From NCBI GenBank assembly GCA_963811365.1, contig CAWEQW010000008.1, positions 310,001 to 374,000 on the forward strand: DNA of 64,000 nucleotides, in the 5' to 3' direction. Below are positions 25,970 through 35,060 of this stretch, in pieces. The translations under genes and the position numbers were made by a program. This DNA comes from CAWEQW01 sp963811365. GTDB lineage: Bacteria; Actinomycetota; Actinomycetes; Propionibacteriales; Nocardioidaceae. Below the pieces are notes generated by a model. It saw only the letters and a program-made list of their open reading frames with translations. It was not told where the DNA came from and made no database searches. Position 1 is the first letter of the stretch; every line of letters begins with the position of its first letter.

Positions 25970-27307
25970 TCAGATCACCGGGAGCATGCGGTCGCGCTCG
26001 AACGCCGAGACCTGCCCGCGGTACTCCTCCCACTCCTGGCGCTTGTTGCGCAGGAAGAAGTCGAAGACGTGCTCTCCGAGCGTCTCGGCGAGCAGCTCGC
26101 TGTTCTCGGCGATCCCGATGGCGTCGTACAGGCTGCGCGGCAGCGGGTCGATCCCGAGCGACTGCCGCTCCCGGTGGGTCAGCGACCAGACGTCGTCCTC
26201 GGCCTCGCGGGGCAGCTCGTAGCCCTCCTCGATGCCCTTCATCCCGGCCGCGAGGGTCACCGCGAAGGCGAGGTAGGGGTTGCAGGCGGAGTCGATGGTG
26301 CGCAGCTCCACGCGGGTGGACTGGCCCTTGTTGGGCTTGTACATCGGGACCCGGATCATCGCGGAGCGGTTGTTGTGTCCCCAGCAGATGTAGGTCGGTG
26401 CCTCGCCGCCGCCGATCAGCCGCTTGTAGGAGTTCACCCACTGGTTCGTCACCACGATCATCTCGGGGGCGTGCCGCAGGATGCCGGCGATGAACTGCCG
26501 GCCGGTGGTGGACAGCTGGTACTCCGAGCCGGCGGCGAAGAAGGCGTTGCGGTCGCCCTCGAAGAGCGAGACGTGGGTGTGCATGCCCGAGCCCGGGTAC
26601 TCGGTGAACGGCTTGGGCATGAAGCTGGCCCAGATGTCCTGCGAGAGCGCCACCTCACGCACGACGGTCCGGAAGCTCATGATGTTGTCGGCCGTGGAGA
26701 GCGCGTCGGCGTACCTCAGGTCGATCTCCTGCTGGCCCGGGCCGCCCTCGTGGTGGCTGAACTCCACGGAGATGCCCATCGCCTCGAGCATCGTGATCGC
26801 CTCGCGGCGGAAGTCGGAACCCTCGCCCTGCGCGGTGTGGTCGAAGTAGCCGCTGTGGTCGACCGGCTCCGGCTGGACGCCGGGCTTGTGCTGGCTGCGG
26901 AACAGGTAGAACTCGATCTCGGGGTGGGTGTAGAACGTGAAGCCCTTCTCGGCGGCCCTCGACAGGGTGCGCTTGAGCACGAACCGCGGGTCGGCGTACG
27001 ACGGGGAGCCGTCGGGCATCACGATGTCGCAGAACATCCGGGCCGTGCTGGGGCCCTCGGACCGCCAGGGCAGGATCTGGAAGGTCGACGGGTCCGGCTT
27101 GGCGAGCATGTCGGCCTCGTAGACCCGCGCGAACCCCTCGATCGCCGAGCCGTCGAAGCCGATCCCCTCGGCGAACGCGCCCTCGAGCTCGGCCGGGGCG
27201 ATCGCCACGGACTTCAGGGAGCCGAGCACGTCGGTGAACCACAGCCGCACGAAGCGGACCTCGCGCTCCTCGATGGCCCGGAGCACGAAGTCTTCCTGTT
27301 TGCCCAT
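25970..27307 (-). CDS. glnA2: Type I glutamine synthetase (GlnA2-like)
   Basis: 445 residues from ATG 27307. GFDGSAIEGFARVYEADM, YTHPEIEFYLF, EFSHHEGGPGQQEIDLRYADA and SGMHTHVSLFEG give the metal and glutamate ligands; GGEAPTYICWGHNNRSAMIR is the ATP region. It lacks the 25-residue insertion and the NLYDLPPEE adenylylation loop of GlnA1 (it reads LPRSLYDAIG), so control by GlnE is doubtful. Length and the glnE neighbour match mycobacterial GlnA2. It makes glutamine from glutamate, ammonia and ATP, or possibly a gamma-glutamyl amide. Confidence 0.9.
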   Translation of the reverse strand: MGKQEDFVLRAIEEREVRFVRLWFTDVLGSLKSVAIAPAELEGAFAEGIGFDGSAIEGFARVYEADMLAKPDPSTFQILPWRSEGPSTARMFCDIVMPDGSPSYADPRFVLKRTLSRAAEKGFTFYTHPEIEFYLFRSQHKPGVQPEPVDHSGYFDHTAQGEGSDFRREAITMLEAMGISVEFSHHEGGPGQQEIDLRYADALSTADNIMSFRTVVREVALSQDIWASFMPKPFTEYPGSGMHTHVSLFEGDRNAFFAAGSEYQLSTTGRQFIAGILRHAPEMIVVTNQWVNSYKRLIGGGEAPTYICWGHNNRSAMIRVPMYKPNKGQSTRVELRTIDSACNPYLAFAVTLAAGMKGIEEGYELPREAEDDVWSLTHRERQSLGIDPLPRSLYDAIGIAENSELLAETLGEHVFDFFLRNKRQEWEEYRGQVSAFERDRMLPVI

Positions 27308-27465
27308 GGGCGGAACCCTATCGGCCGCCCCACCCGCGTGGGTTCGGCACGGGGTCCGGCCGGTGTCCGGTGCGGGCGAGGCGAGGCGACGTACACCTCG
27401 GGCCGTCAGCAGCCCGCGCCGTCCTGCAGCCCCCGAGAGCTGCACGTCGCAACGGCCGGCCGGAC

Positions 27466-29514
27466 TCAGCTCGCGCCAGGGACGTTGCGCCGCAGCTCCT
27501 CGAGCCAGATCCGGGCGTTCCCGTCCGACGGGGCCCGCCAGTCACCGCGCGGCGAGAGCGACCCACCGGCGGCCACCTTGGGGCCGTTGGGCAGCGCCGA
27601 GCGCTTGAACTGGGCGAACCCGAAGAACCGCTGGAGGAACACCTCCATCCAGTGCCGGACCTCCGCGAGGTCGTAGGACATCCGGTCCTGCGCGGGATAG
27701 CCGGGCGGCCACGCGCCCGCGTCCACGTCCCGCCACGCGTGGTGCGCCAGGAAGGCGATCTTGCTGGGCACGAAGCCGTAGCGAAGCACATGGAAGAGCG
27801 TGAAGTCCTGCAGCGAGTAGGGCCCGACGGTCTCCTCCGTGCTCTGCGGCCGCTCGCCCTCGCGGGCGGGCACCAGCTCGGGAGAGATCTCCTGCTCCAG
27901 GATCTGCTGCAGCACCTCGTCCACCTCGTCGCCGAAGCGGCCCGTGCTGATCACCCAGCGGATCAGGTGCTGGATCAGCGTCTTGGGTACGCCGGTGTTG
28001 ACCGCGTAGTGCGACATCTGGTCACCGACGCCGTACGTGCACCAGCCGAGCGCCAGCTCGGAGAGGTCGCCGGTGCCGAGCACGATGCCACGGCGCTGGT
28101 TCGCGAGCCGGAACAGGTAGTCGGTGCGCAGCCCGGCCTGCACGTTCTCGAAGGTGACGTCGTACACCGGCTCCCCGCCGGCGAACGGGTGCCCCATCTC
28201 GCTCAGCATCCGTCGCGCGGCGGGCCGGATGTCGAGCTCCTCGAAGGTCACGCCCAGCGCCCGCGAGAGCCGGGTCGCGGCGTCCTTGGTCGACCCGCTG
28301 GTCGCGAACCCCGGCATCGTGAACGCGTGGATGTCCTCGCGGGGTCGCCCGACCCGGTCCATGGCGTTCGCCGCCACGATCAGCGCGTGGGTCGAGTCCA
28401 GGCCGCCGGACACGCCGATCACCACCTTGGGGTGACCGATGGCGTGCAGCCGCTGCGCGAGCCCGGAGACCTGGATGTTGTACGCCTCGTAGCAGTCGAG
28501 CGCCAGCCGCTCCGGGTCGTCCGGCACGAACGGGAAGCGGTCCACACGGCGCCGCAGCCCGATGTCGCCCCGGGGCGGGTCCAGGGTGAGCTGCACGGTG
28601 CGGAACGACCCGGCGCGCTGGTGGTGGGTGCGCCGGTTGTCGTCGAACGTGCCCATCCGCAGGCGCTCCTGCACGAGCCGGTCGAGGTCCACGTCGGCAA
28701 CCGACCGGCGGGGGCCGTCGGTGAACCGCTCGGTCTCCGCGAGCAGCTCGCCGAGCTCGTAGACCATGGTCTGCCCGTCCCAGGACAGGTCCGTGCTGGA
28801 CTCCCCCTGCCCGGCCGCCGCGAACAGGTACGCCGCCAGGCAGCGCGACGACGCCGACCGCACCAGCAGCCGTCGGTCCTCGGCCCGCCCGACGGTGATC
28901 GGGCTGCCGGACAGGTTCGCGAGCAGTGTCGCGCCCGCCAGCGCCGCCTCCGCGCTCGGGGGGACCGGCACCCACATGTCCTCGCACACCTCGACGTGCA
29001 GCACCAGGCCCGGCACGTCGACGGCGCGGAACAGCAGGTCCGGCCCGAACGGCGCCGTCGCACCCGCCACCGTGACGGTCTCGTCGCGGCGGTCGTCGCC
29101 GGGGGCGAAGTGCCGCCGCTCGTAGAACTCGCGGTAGGTCGGCAGGTACGACTTCGGGCTGACCCCGAGCACCCGGCCCCGGTGCACGACGACCGCGGTG
29201 TTCAGCACCCGGTTGCCGTGCCGCAGCGGGGCACCGACGACCAGCACCGGCCGCAGCGTGCGGGACTCCTCGACGAGCGCAGCGAGCGCCGCGTCGACCG
29301 CGTCGAGCAGGGGATCCTGGAGCAGCAGGTCCTCGATCGCGTAGCCGGACAGCGTCAGCTCGGGGAACACCGCGACCGCGACGCCGTCGTCGTGGCAGGC
29401 CCGCGCCTCGGCGAGCACGACGGAGAGGTTGCCGGCGGGGTCGGCGATCGCGGTCGGCGTCGTACAGGCCGCGACGCGCGCGAAGCCGTGGTCGTAGGCG
29501 GAGGTGAAGTCCAC
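27466..29514 (-). CDS. nadE: Glutamine-dependent NAD+ synthetase
   Basis: 682 residues from GTG 29514, preceded by ACTCCTCCCC rather than a clear purine-rich site. The N-terminal nitrilase-type glutaminase has the E52-K121-C177 triad (FPELTLSG, SPKSYLPTYREFYE, VEVCEDMW). The C-terminal synthetase has the PP-loop GVSGGLDST and GTGDLSELALGW. Length matches the two-domain actinobacterial enzyme. It amidates deamido-NAD in the last step of NAD synthesis, with ammonia tunnelled from glutamine. Transcribed divergently from panB. Confidence 0.95.
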   Translation of the reverse strand: MDFTSAYDHGFARVAACTTPTAIADPAGNLSVVLAEARACHDDGVAVAVFPELTLSGYAIEDLLLQDPLLDAVDAALAALVEESRTLRPVLVVGAPLRHGNRVLNTAVVVHRGRVLGVSPKSYLPTYREFYERRHFAPGDDRRDETVTVAGATAPFGPDLLFRAVDVPGLVLHVEVCEDMWVPVPPSAEAALAGATLLANLSGSPITVGRAEDRRLLVRSASSRCLAAYLFAAAGQGESSTDLSWDGQTMVYELGELLAETERFTDGPRRSVADVDLDRLVQERLRMGTFDDNRRTHHQRAGSFRTVQLTLDPPRGDIGLRRRVDRFPFVPDDPERLALDCYEAYNIQVSGLAQRLHAIGHPKVVIGVSGGLDSTHALIVAANAMDRVGRPREDIHAFTMPGFATSGSTKDAATRLSRALGVTFEELDIRPAARRMLSEMGHPFAGGEPVYDVTFENVQAGLRTDYLFRLANQRRGIVLGTGDLSELALGWCTYGVGDQMSHYAVNTGVPKTLIQHLIRWVISTGRFGDEVDEVLQQILEQEISPELVPAREGERPQSTEETVGPYSLQDFTLFHVLRYGFVPSKIAFLAHHAWRDVDAGAWPPGYPAQDRMSYDLAEVRHWMEVFLQRFFGFAQFKRSALPNGPKVAAGGSLSPRGDWRAPSDGNARIWLEELRRNVPGAS

Positions 29515-29652
29515 GGGGAGGAGTCTGCCAGGGTGGCCGCGCGGCCCCGGGACGTGACCACTGCCACACCGGCCGCGGTGGCCGCACGGACTAGCCTGAG
29601 CCAAGGTCCGGGGACTCCGCGAGGGAGCCTCGAGAACAGCCTCGGAGGCAGC

Positions 29653-30501
29653 ATGAGCGAGACGGCGGCGCCCTACGGGAGCGGACCGGCGCAGGGCGCG
29701 TCCCCGCGCAGACGGGTCCGGACCCACCACCTGCGGGAGATGAAGGAGCGCGGTGAGAAGTGGGCGATGCTGACCGCCTACGACATGTACACCGCGCAGA
29801 CCTTCGACGAGGCCGGCATCCCGGTGCTCCTGGTGGGCGACTCGGCGTCGAACAACGTCTACGGCAACGCCACCTCACTCCCGGTGACCGTGGACGAGCT
29901 CATCCCGCTGGTGCGGGCGGTCACCCGGTCGGCGCCGCACAGCCTGGTCGTCGCGGACCTGCCGTTCGGCTCCTACCAGGCCTCGCCGGAGCAGGCGTTC
30001 CACACCTCGGTGCGGTTCATGAAGGAGGCCGACGCGCACGCCGTGAAGCTCGAGGGCGGCGCGGAGATGGTCCCGCAGGTCGAGCTGCTGACCCGGTCGG
30101 GCGTGCCGGTGATGGCGCACATCGGGTTCACCCCGCAGTCCGAGCACAGCCTCGGCGGCTACCGGGTGCAGGGCCGCGGCGACACCGCCGGGCGGCTCGT
30201 CGACAGCGCGCGGGCGATGCAGGGGGCGGGCGCGTTCGCCCTGGTGATGGAGATGGTCCCCGGCGACGTCGCGGCGACGATCACCGCGGAGCTCGCCATT
30301 CCGACGATCGGCATCGGGGCCGGCGCGGAGTGCGACGCACAGGTGCTGGTGTGGCAGGACATGGCCGGGCTGCGGACCGGGCGGCTCCCGCGATTCGTCA
30401 AGCAGTACGCCGACATGCACGGCGTACTCCTCCAGGCGGCCCAGGAGTTCGCGGCGGACGTGGCCGCGGAGACCTTCCCCGGCCCCGAGCACACCTTCTG
30501 A
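29653..30501 (+). CDS. panB: 3-methyl-2-oxobutanoate hydroxymethyltransferase
   Basis: 282 residues. LLVGDSASNNVYGN and VADLPFGSYQ bind metal and substrate. VKLEGGAEM, GVPVMAHIGFTPQ and IPTIGIGAGAECDAQVLVWQD complete the TIM-barrel signature. ATG 29653 follows GGAGGCAGC. First committed step of pantothenate synthesis. The neighbourhood matches the glnA2-panB region of mycobacteria. Confidence 0.95.
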   Translation: MSETAAPYGSGPAQGASPRRRVRTHHLREMKERGEKWAMLTAYDMYTAQTFDEAGIPVLLVGDSASNNVYGNATSLPVTVDELIPLVRAVTRSAPHSLVVADLPFGSYQASPEQAFHTSVRFMKEADAHAVKLEGGAEMVPQVELLTRSGVPVMAHIGFTPQSEHSLGGYRVQGRGDTAGRLVDSARAMQGAGAFALVMEMVPGDVAATITAELAIPTIGIGAGAECDAQVLVWQDMAGLRTGRLPRFVKQYADMHGVLLQAAQEFAADVAAETFPGPEHTF

Positions 30502-30558
30502 GCCTCGTCCGCGGTCCCGCCGGGCCGGCCCCCGCGGGGCGAGCGCAGACGAGCCGGG

Positions 30559-30750
30559 TCAGTCCTCGAGCTGCTCGTCGTTCCAGTCCGGGTCGTGGTC
30601 CCACTCCTCGTTGCGCTCCTCGACCCTCTCCAGCGCGTGGGAGGCCTCCCGCTCGGTGTCGTAGGGCCCGAGCCGGTCCTGGTTGCGGCAGCCGTCCTCG
30701 CCCTCGACCCGGTGGTGGGTCAGGCAGTACCAGTATCTCGGCTCGCTCAT
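30559..30750 (-). CDS. Small conserved actinobacterial protein (SPOR-like annotation in homologues)
   Basis: 63 residues from ATG 30750. MSEPRYWYCLTHHRVEGEDGC is a conserved opening of small actinobacterial proteins encoded next to map, with Cys/His suggestive of metal binding. RLGPYDTEREASHALERVEER resembles part of a SPOR fold. Acidic C-terminus (DWNDEQLED). Function unknown. Confidence 0.8.
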   Translation of the reverse strand: MSEPRYWYCLTHHRVEGEDGCRNQDRLGPYDTEREASHALERVEERNEEWDHDPDWNDEQLED

Positions 30751-30798
30751 GGCGTCTCCTCGCTCCCTGCGCCCTCGGCATCCCGTCGTGAGGGAAAC

Positions 30799-30804
30799 TA
30801 CACT
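30799..30804 (+). promoter_or_regulatory. -10 element of map, leaderless arrangement
   Basis: TACACT ends seven bases before the GTG start at 30812, so transcription should begin at or next to the start codon. No ribosome site is visible between them. Confidence 0.5.
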
Positions 30805-30811
30805 CGACCGT

Positions 30812-31660
30812 GTGACTGCGATCGCCCCTGCCGCCATCTCGCCGCGCCGCCCCGTGCCCGCGCACATCGAGCGTCCCGAGTACGTCGACAAGGACGCCCC
30901 GGCGCCGTACACCGGCTCGGAGGTCAAGGACGCCGACACCATCGAGCGGATCCGGGTCGCGAGCCGGATCGCCGCGCAGGCCCTGCAGCTGGTCGGCAAG
31001 CACGTCTCCCCCGGCATCACCACCGACGAGCTCGACCGGATCGGTCACGAGTTCATCTGCGACAACGACGCCTACCCGTCGACGCTCGGGTACAAGCACT
31101 TCCCCAAGTCGCTGTGCACGAGCGTCAACGAGGTGATCTGCCACGGCATCCCGGACGCCCGGGTGGTCGAGGACGGCGACATCGTCAACATCGACATCAC
31201 CGCCTACATCGGCGGGGTGCACGGCGACACCAACGCGACGTTCCTGGCCGGCGACGTCGACGAGGAGACCCGGCTGCTGGTCGAGCGCACGGAGGAGTCG
31301 CTGCGCCGGGCCATCAAGGCGGTGCGCCCCGGCCGCGAGATGAACGTCATCGGGCGGGTCATCGAGTCCTACGCCAAGCGGTTCGGGTACGGCGTCGTAC
31401 GCGACTTCACCGGCCACGGCATCGGCACCGCGTTCCACTCGGGCCTGATCGTGCCGCACTACGACGAGCCGTACTACAACACGGTCATCGAGACCGGGAT
31501 GACGTTCACGATCGAGCCGATGCTGTGCCTCGGGAGCTACACCTGGGACATCTGGCCGGACGACTGGACCGTCGTGACCAAGGACCGCAAGCCCAGCGCC
31601 CAGTTCGAGCACACCCTGCTCGTCACCGACTCCGGCGCCGAGGTTCTCACGCTGCCCTGA
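30812..31660 (+). CDS. map: Type I methionine aminopeptidase
   Basis: 282 residues from GTG 30812. The five metal ligands are visible: two Asp in VNIDITAYIGGVHGDTNATF, His in GHGIGTAFH, Glu in FTIEPML and Glu in QFEHTLLV. The N-terminal ~40-residue extension (HIERPEYVDK, then the Pro-rich PAPYTG) is typical of the longer actinobacterial type. Removes N-terminal Met from new proteins in the cytosol. Likely leaderless. Confidence 0.95.
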   Translation: MTAIAPAAISPRRPVPAHIERPEYVDKDAPAPYTGSEVKDADTIERIRVASRIAAQALQLVGKHVSPGITTDELDRIGHEFICDNDAYPSTLGYKHFPKSLCTSVNEVICHGIPDARVVEDGDIVNIDITAYIGGVHGDTNATFLAGDVDEETRLLVERTEESLRRAIKAVRPGREMNVIGRVIESYAKRFGYGVVRDFTGHGIGTAFHSGLIVPHYDEPYYNTVIETGMTFTIEPMLCLGSYTWDIWPDDWTVVTKDRKPSAQFEHTLLVTDSGAEVLTLP

Positions 31661-31730
31661 CCCCACAAGGTTCGTCTGCGGTCCTGCCGTTCTTCCCGGC
31701 AGGGCGACCGCGGACGAAGGGTGCGTGGGG
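31661..31730. terminator. Strong bidirectional terminator after map
   Basis: Nested pairing: CCCCAC/GTGGGG outside (31,661-31,666 with 31,725-31,730), then TTCGTC/GACGAA, GCGGTC/GACCGC and a GCC/GGC top. It lies between map (+) and the VOC gene (-) and probably stops both. Confidence 0.75.
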
Positions 31731-31732
31731 GA

Positions 31733-32137
31733 TCAGGTGTAGAGGCAGAACGGGTGACCGGCCGGGTCGAGCAGCACCCGTACGTCGTCCTGCGGCTGGT
31801 GCTCGGCCAGCGTGGCGCCGAGCTCGACGGCGTGGGCGACCGCCTCGGGCAGCTCCGACACCTCGAAGTCGAGATGCAGCTGCATCCCCTGCGCGTCCGG
31901 CGCCGGCGGCCACACCGGCCGCCGGTACTGCTCCGCCCGCTGGACGGCGAGGTAGCCCACTCCCTCCCCGGCGTCGAGCGCGCCCCCGGACTCGTCCTCC
32001 TTCCACACCGGCCAGCCGAGCAGGTCGCTGTAGAAGCGCAGCAGCACTGCCGGGTCGGGCGCCTCGAGCACCACACCCCACCAGTCGCTGCGGCTCCATC
32101 GGTCCGTGCCGGGTTCCTGTCTGCGCCGCCCTCGCAT
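31733..32137 (-). CDS. VOC-superfamily (glyoxalase/bleomycin-resistance fold) protein
   Basis: 134 residues from ATG 32137. WGVVLEAPDPAVLLRFYSDLLGWP opens the fold, LHLDFEVSELPEAVAHAVELGA is the second module, and VLLDPAGHPFCLY ends it. His and acidic positions could bind metal. The reaction cannot be told from sequence. Likely followed the unbroken rnpB side originally. Confidence 0.85.
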   Translation of the reverse strand: MRGRRRQEPGTDRWSRSDWWGVVLEAPDPAVLLRFYSDLLGWPVWKEDESGGALDAGEGVGYLAVQRAEQYRRPVWPPAPDAQGMQLHLDFEVSELPEAVAHAVELGATLAEHQPQDDVRVLLDPAGHPFCLYT

Positions 32138-32181
32138 GACGGTCAGCCTGCCAGCCCCGGGCCGCCTCGACCAGGCCGGAC

Positions 32182-32604
32182 TCAGACCAGGTCGTCCAGC
32201 GCCCCGCGGGCCTCGGCGAGCCGACGCTCCACCCGCAGCACGCCGGCCTCGTGCTCGGCGTCCCCGGACATCACGGCAGCCAGGCGCAGGTGCGGCAGCG
32301 CGGCGGCGTACTTCGACTGTCGCTCCAGCACCCGGCCCAGCGCGAAGCGGGCCCACACGTCGGTGGGGCACTCGTCGACGAGCAGCAGGAGGTCGGCCTG
32401 CGCGCGGGTGAGCTGCGCGCTCTGGAAGTACGCCCAGGCCCGCAGGGTGCGCAGGCTCGTCGACTCCGGCTCGACGTCGAGCGCGGGGTCGAGGATCTCG
32501 ATGGCGGCGGCCGGGGCCCGGTTCTCCAGCAGCTCCCAGGCCTCGTGGTAGGCGTCCGCGGGGTGGTTGGCTCGGTCGGGTGCCTCGAAGGTCACAGATG
32601 TCAT
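32182..32604 (-). CDS. TPR-repeat protein
   Basis: 140 residues. About three tetratricopeptide-like helical pairs are visible (DAYHEAWELLENRAPAAAIE, LRAWAYFQSAQLTRAQAD, FALGRVLERQSKYAAALPHL). A soluble adaptor of unknown partner, common beside rnpB in actinobacteria. It is transcribed away from rnpB; the two promoters share the 107-base gap. Confidence 0.8.
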   Translation of the reverse strand: MTSVTFEAPDRANHPADAYHEAWELLENRAPAAAIEILDPALDVEPESTSLRTLRAWAYFQSAQLTRAQADLLLLVDECPTDVWARFALGRVLERQSKYAAALPHLRLAAVMSGDAEHEAGVLRVERRLAEARGALDDLV

Positions 32605-32697
32605 CTCCAGTCACGAGCGGCAACGCGTGGTGTGCCTCCCAGATTCCCACGCACCTGGTGATGGAGTCGGACGTCGGCGCGGGTGTCGGGCTGCCTC

Positions 32698-32703
32698 TAC
32701 ACT
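32698..32703 (+). promoter_or_regulatory. -10 element of rnpB
   Basis: TACACT lies eight bases before the paired 5' end of the RNase P RNA, a fitting distance for its start. Confidence 0.5.
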
Positions 32704-32711
32704 GGCGCACA

Positions 32712-33115
32712 GGATGAGCCGGCCGGGCGGCCGCGTGGACCGGGTGACCGGTCCCCGAGGAAGGTCCGGGCTCCACAGGGCGAGGTGGTGGGCAACTCCC
32801 ACCCGGGGCGACCCGCGGGACAGTGCCACAGAGAACAGACCGCCGCGCTGCCTCGGCAGTCGCGGTAAGGGTGAAACGGTGGTGTAAGAGACCACCAGCG
32901 TGCCGGGCGACCGGTACGGCTCGGTAAACCCCACCTGGAGCAAGGTCAAGAAGAGGGGCCTCGGCCCCTCGCGCGGATGTTCGAGGGCGGCCCGCCCGAG
33001 TCCGCGGGTAGACCGCACGAGGCTGTCGGCAACGGCAGCCCTAGATGGATGGTCGCCGAACGGCGTGCCGCAAGGCACCCGGGAACAGAACCCGGCCTAC
33101 AGGCCGGCTCATCCC
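32712..33115 (+). ncRNA. rnpB: RNase P RNA (bacterial type A)
   Basis: The catalytic RNA of RNase P, which trims tRNA 5' leaders. Universal blocks are present in order: GAGGAAGGTCCGGGCTCCAC, GTAAGGGTGAAACGGTG with GTAAGAGACCACC, GGTAAACCCCACC, TAGATGGATGG and AGAACCCGGCCTACAGGCCGG. Helix P1 pairs 32,712-32,722 with 33,104-33,114 without mismatch (11 pairs). The 3' end lies inside the 31-base direct repeat that bounds the integrated element, so insertion left the gene whole. Confidence 0.95.
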
Positions 33116-33121
33116 TCGCAC
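33091..33121. repeat. attL, left 31-bp direct repeat
   Basis: Contains the last 25 bases of rnpB including the 3' strand of helix P1. Identical over 31 bases to 40,813-40,843. It includes the inverted repeat CCGGCC-TACA-GGCCGG, a possible integrase core site. Confidence 0.9.
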
Positions 33122-33145
33122 CGCCGCTGACCTGCGGAAACGCGG

Positions 33146-34281
33146 TCAGCGACCGTCGCCAGTCCGCAGGGAGTCCGCAGCCGCAGAGTCCGCGCCGAGC
33201 ACGGAGTCGATGGCCTCCCGGGTCCGGTCGTCGGAGTCCGGCCACAGGTGCGAGTAGGTGTCGAGCGTCTCGACCGCCGTCGCGTGCCCGAGCCGCGCCT
33301 GGACCGTCTTGACGCTCTCGCCGTGCCGGATGAGCAGCGATGCGTAGTAGTGCCGCAGCGCGTGCAGGCCGGTCCCGGCCGGCAGCCCGGCAGCCGCGCC
33401 GACGGGCCGCCAGACGTGCCCGAACGCCTGCCGGCGTGATCGGCTCGCCCGTCGCAGGGTGAACACGAGCCCGTCCGGGCCGGGCGGGAAGGCCGCCAGG
33501 TGCGCGGCCAGCGCCTCGACGACGACCTGCGGGAGCGGGATGGTCCGCACGCTCGCCGCCGTCTTGGGCGGGCCCGAACGGCGCGCCGGCTCCGCGTCAG
33601 CGTCACGAGCTGCCGGTCGACCGTGACCTCACGGCGCAGCATGTCGAGCCGGTCGACGGTCAGCCCGAAGCACCTCGCCCTGACGCATGCCCGGTGCCGG
33701 CCGCGAAGGTCACCAGGGCCCGCAGGCTGGTCGGGCATCGCCGCCGCTCAGCTGCGTCGACCTGCGCCGTCGTGAGCGGCACGACCTTGCCGCTTCGGAC
33801 CTTCGGCAGCTGCGTCCCCTCGCACGGGTTCGCGGCGAGCCGGCGGTCGCGCACGGCCGCCTTGAGACCGAGGACACGATGCTGTGGACGACGCCGACCG
33901 TCGACGGCGCCAGCGCCTTGCGGCGCCGCTGCGCGGTGCCGAGCCGCTTCACCCACGCCTGGATCGTCGCTCGGCAGGATCGAGGACAGCGGCCGGTCGC
34001 CGAGCGTCGGGTAGGCGTGCCGGCGCAGCATCGTCTCGACGTGCGCCTGGCGAGCTGGCCGGTGCACCTGGGCGGCCCGCCACTGCTCGGCGTACTCGCG
34101 GAAGGTGACCCGGCCGGCCTTCGGGTCGACGTACTGACCGGTGACGACCGAGGCGGTGACCTCGTCGAGCCACCGCTGCGCGTCGACCTTCCGGGCGAAG
34201 TGCCGCGCGTGCTCCTTGCCGCGCGTCGTCGCGGTAGCGGGCCCGCCATTGGCCGTTCGGTCGCTTGCTGATGCTGGCCAT
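33146..34281 (-). pseudogene. Tyrosine recombinase (phage integrase), at least five frameshifts
   Basis: ATG 34281 (GGAGG upstream) gives MASISKRPNGQWRARYRDD, a usual actinobacterial integrase opening. The arm/core-binding region continues in other frames (RKVDAQRWLDEVTAS, QAWVKRLGTAQRRRKALAPS, VRDRRLAANPCEG). The catalytic domain follows in pieces: LVTFAAGTG, then the first Arg only after a shift (MRQGEV), then HALRHYYASLL, ARLGHATAVETL and the nucleophile in DTYSHL, with the last 134 residues in one frame to the stop at 33,146. Breaks lie near 34,220, 33,972, 33,875, 33,690-33,665 and 33,600. All catalytic residues survive in one frame or another, so it is either very recently broken or mis-sequenced. 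Confidence 0.85.
33161..33194. repeat. Left integrase arm-type sites (AGTCCGC repeats)
   Basis: AGTCCGCA at 33,161-33,168 and 33,172-33,179, and AGTCCGCG at 33,187-33,194, lie just inside attL and overlap the integrase 3' end. The same octamer recurs just inside attR, as arm-binding sites of tyrosine integrases do. Confidence 0.5.
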
Positions 34282-34284
34282 GGG

Positions 34285-35046
34285 TCAGCCTCCTTCGTGG
34301 AGCGGCGTCGCGCGCGCCACGCCGCCTGGTTCGGCGCTGCTGCTCGCGCTTGCACTCCGGCCGGTTGCAGTAGACGCGCTCGCCGGCGCGGGGCGGCCGA
34401 GAACGGTAGACGCTGCTGCCGCACGAGTCGCAGGAGTAGGCGCCTCTGCGCCGACCTCGCGCGACAGAAGCAGCGCCACGACGCCCAGTAGCGACGTCGG
34501 CGAGGGCTCGAGCGCCAGACCACGGGTCGCTCGCCACTCTGCGCGCACCGTCATGCCTGCGTCGTCGAGGAACTTCGTCATCCACTGGGCGAAGCGTTCC
34601 CGGCCGAGCTTCCAATCATCGAGGTCGTCCCGTGCCGGTCCCCAGACGAAGCGGCCGACCTCCTGCATATCGCGCCAGTCGGCCAGGTCGCCCGGGCGCC
34701 GCACGACGAGGTCAGCGGCCACGCGCCGGGATGCCGCGACGCCGCGGGCGAACCGCCGCACCGAGCGCACCGCAACACGACCAGGCCGGCGCGAGCGCAC
34801 CGAGGAGTCGTCGGTCAGCTCAGAGCCGTACAGCTCCGGCACGGCGTAGCGAACCATGAAGGCCGCCATCTCCTCCGGGTGCGCGTTGGCCAGGTCGCAG
34901 AAGTCGTCAAGCAGCGTGTCGAGCTCGAGTGTGGGCGCTACCGGCTCGACCTCGCTCCACGTCACCGCCTCGTCGGTCACCTCGTAGACGCGGGGCCGGA
35001 GCAGCGTGTCAGTGCCCCAAATCTCGCGTTGCGTCGCTGGTGTCAT
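34285..35046 (-). CDS. Element protein with C-terminal zinc ribbon, one apparent frameshift
   Basis: ATG 35046. The N-terminal ~200 residues are continuous (acidic start, then helical DFCDLANAHPEEMAAFMVRYAVPELYG and a basic middle). Near 34,447-34,475 the coding shifts frame into YSCDSCGSSVYRSRPP...VYCNRPECKREQQRR, a C-x2-C...C-x4-C zinc ribbon often found at the end of such proteins in actinobacterial prophages. The unshifted frame reads low-complexity Ala/Ser to the stop at 34,285. Probably a regulator (inference from position between int and the operator region). Confidence 0.6.
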   Translation of the reverse strand: MTPATQREIWGTDTLLRPRVYEVTDEAVTWSEVEPVAPTLELDTLLDDFCDLANAHPEEMAAFMVRYAVPELYGSELTDDSSVRSRRPGRVAVRSVRRFARGVAASRRVAADLVVRRPGDLADWRDMQEVGRFVWGPARDDLDDWKLGRERFAQWMTKFLDDAGMTVRAEWRATRGLALEPSPTSLLGVVALLLSREVGAEAPTPATRAAAASTVLGRPAPASASTATGRSASASSSAEPGGVARATPLHEGG

Positions 35047-35060
35047 AGCCAGTAGATAAC

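Noticed and set aside
29515..29652. A riboswitch upstream of panB
   Set aside because: The 138-base gap shows no known aptamer core.
32611..33245. Several ORFs over rnpB
   Set aside because: They overlap a clear RNase P RNA with all conserved blocks and a paired P1 helix.
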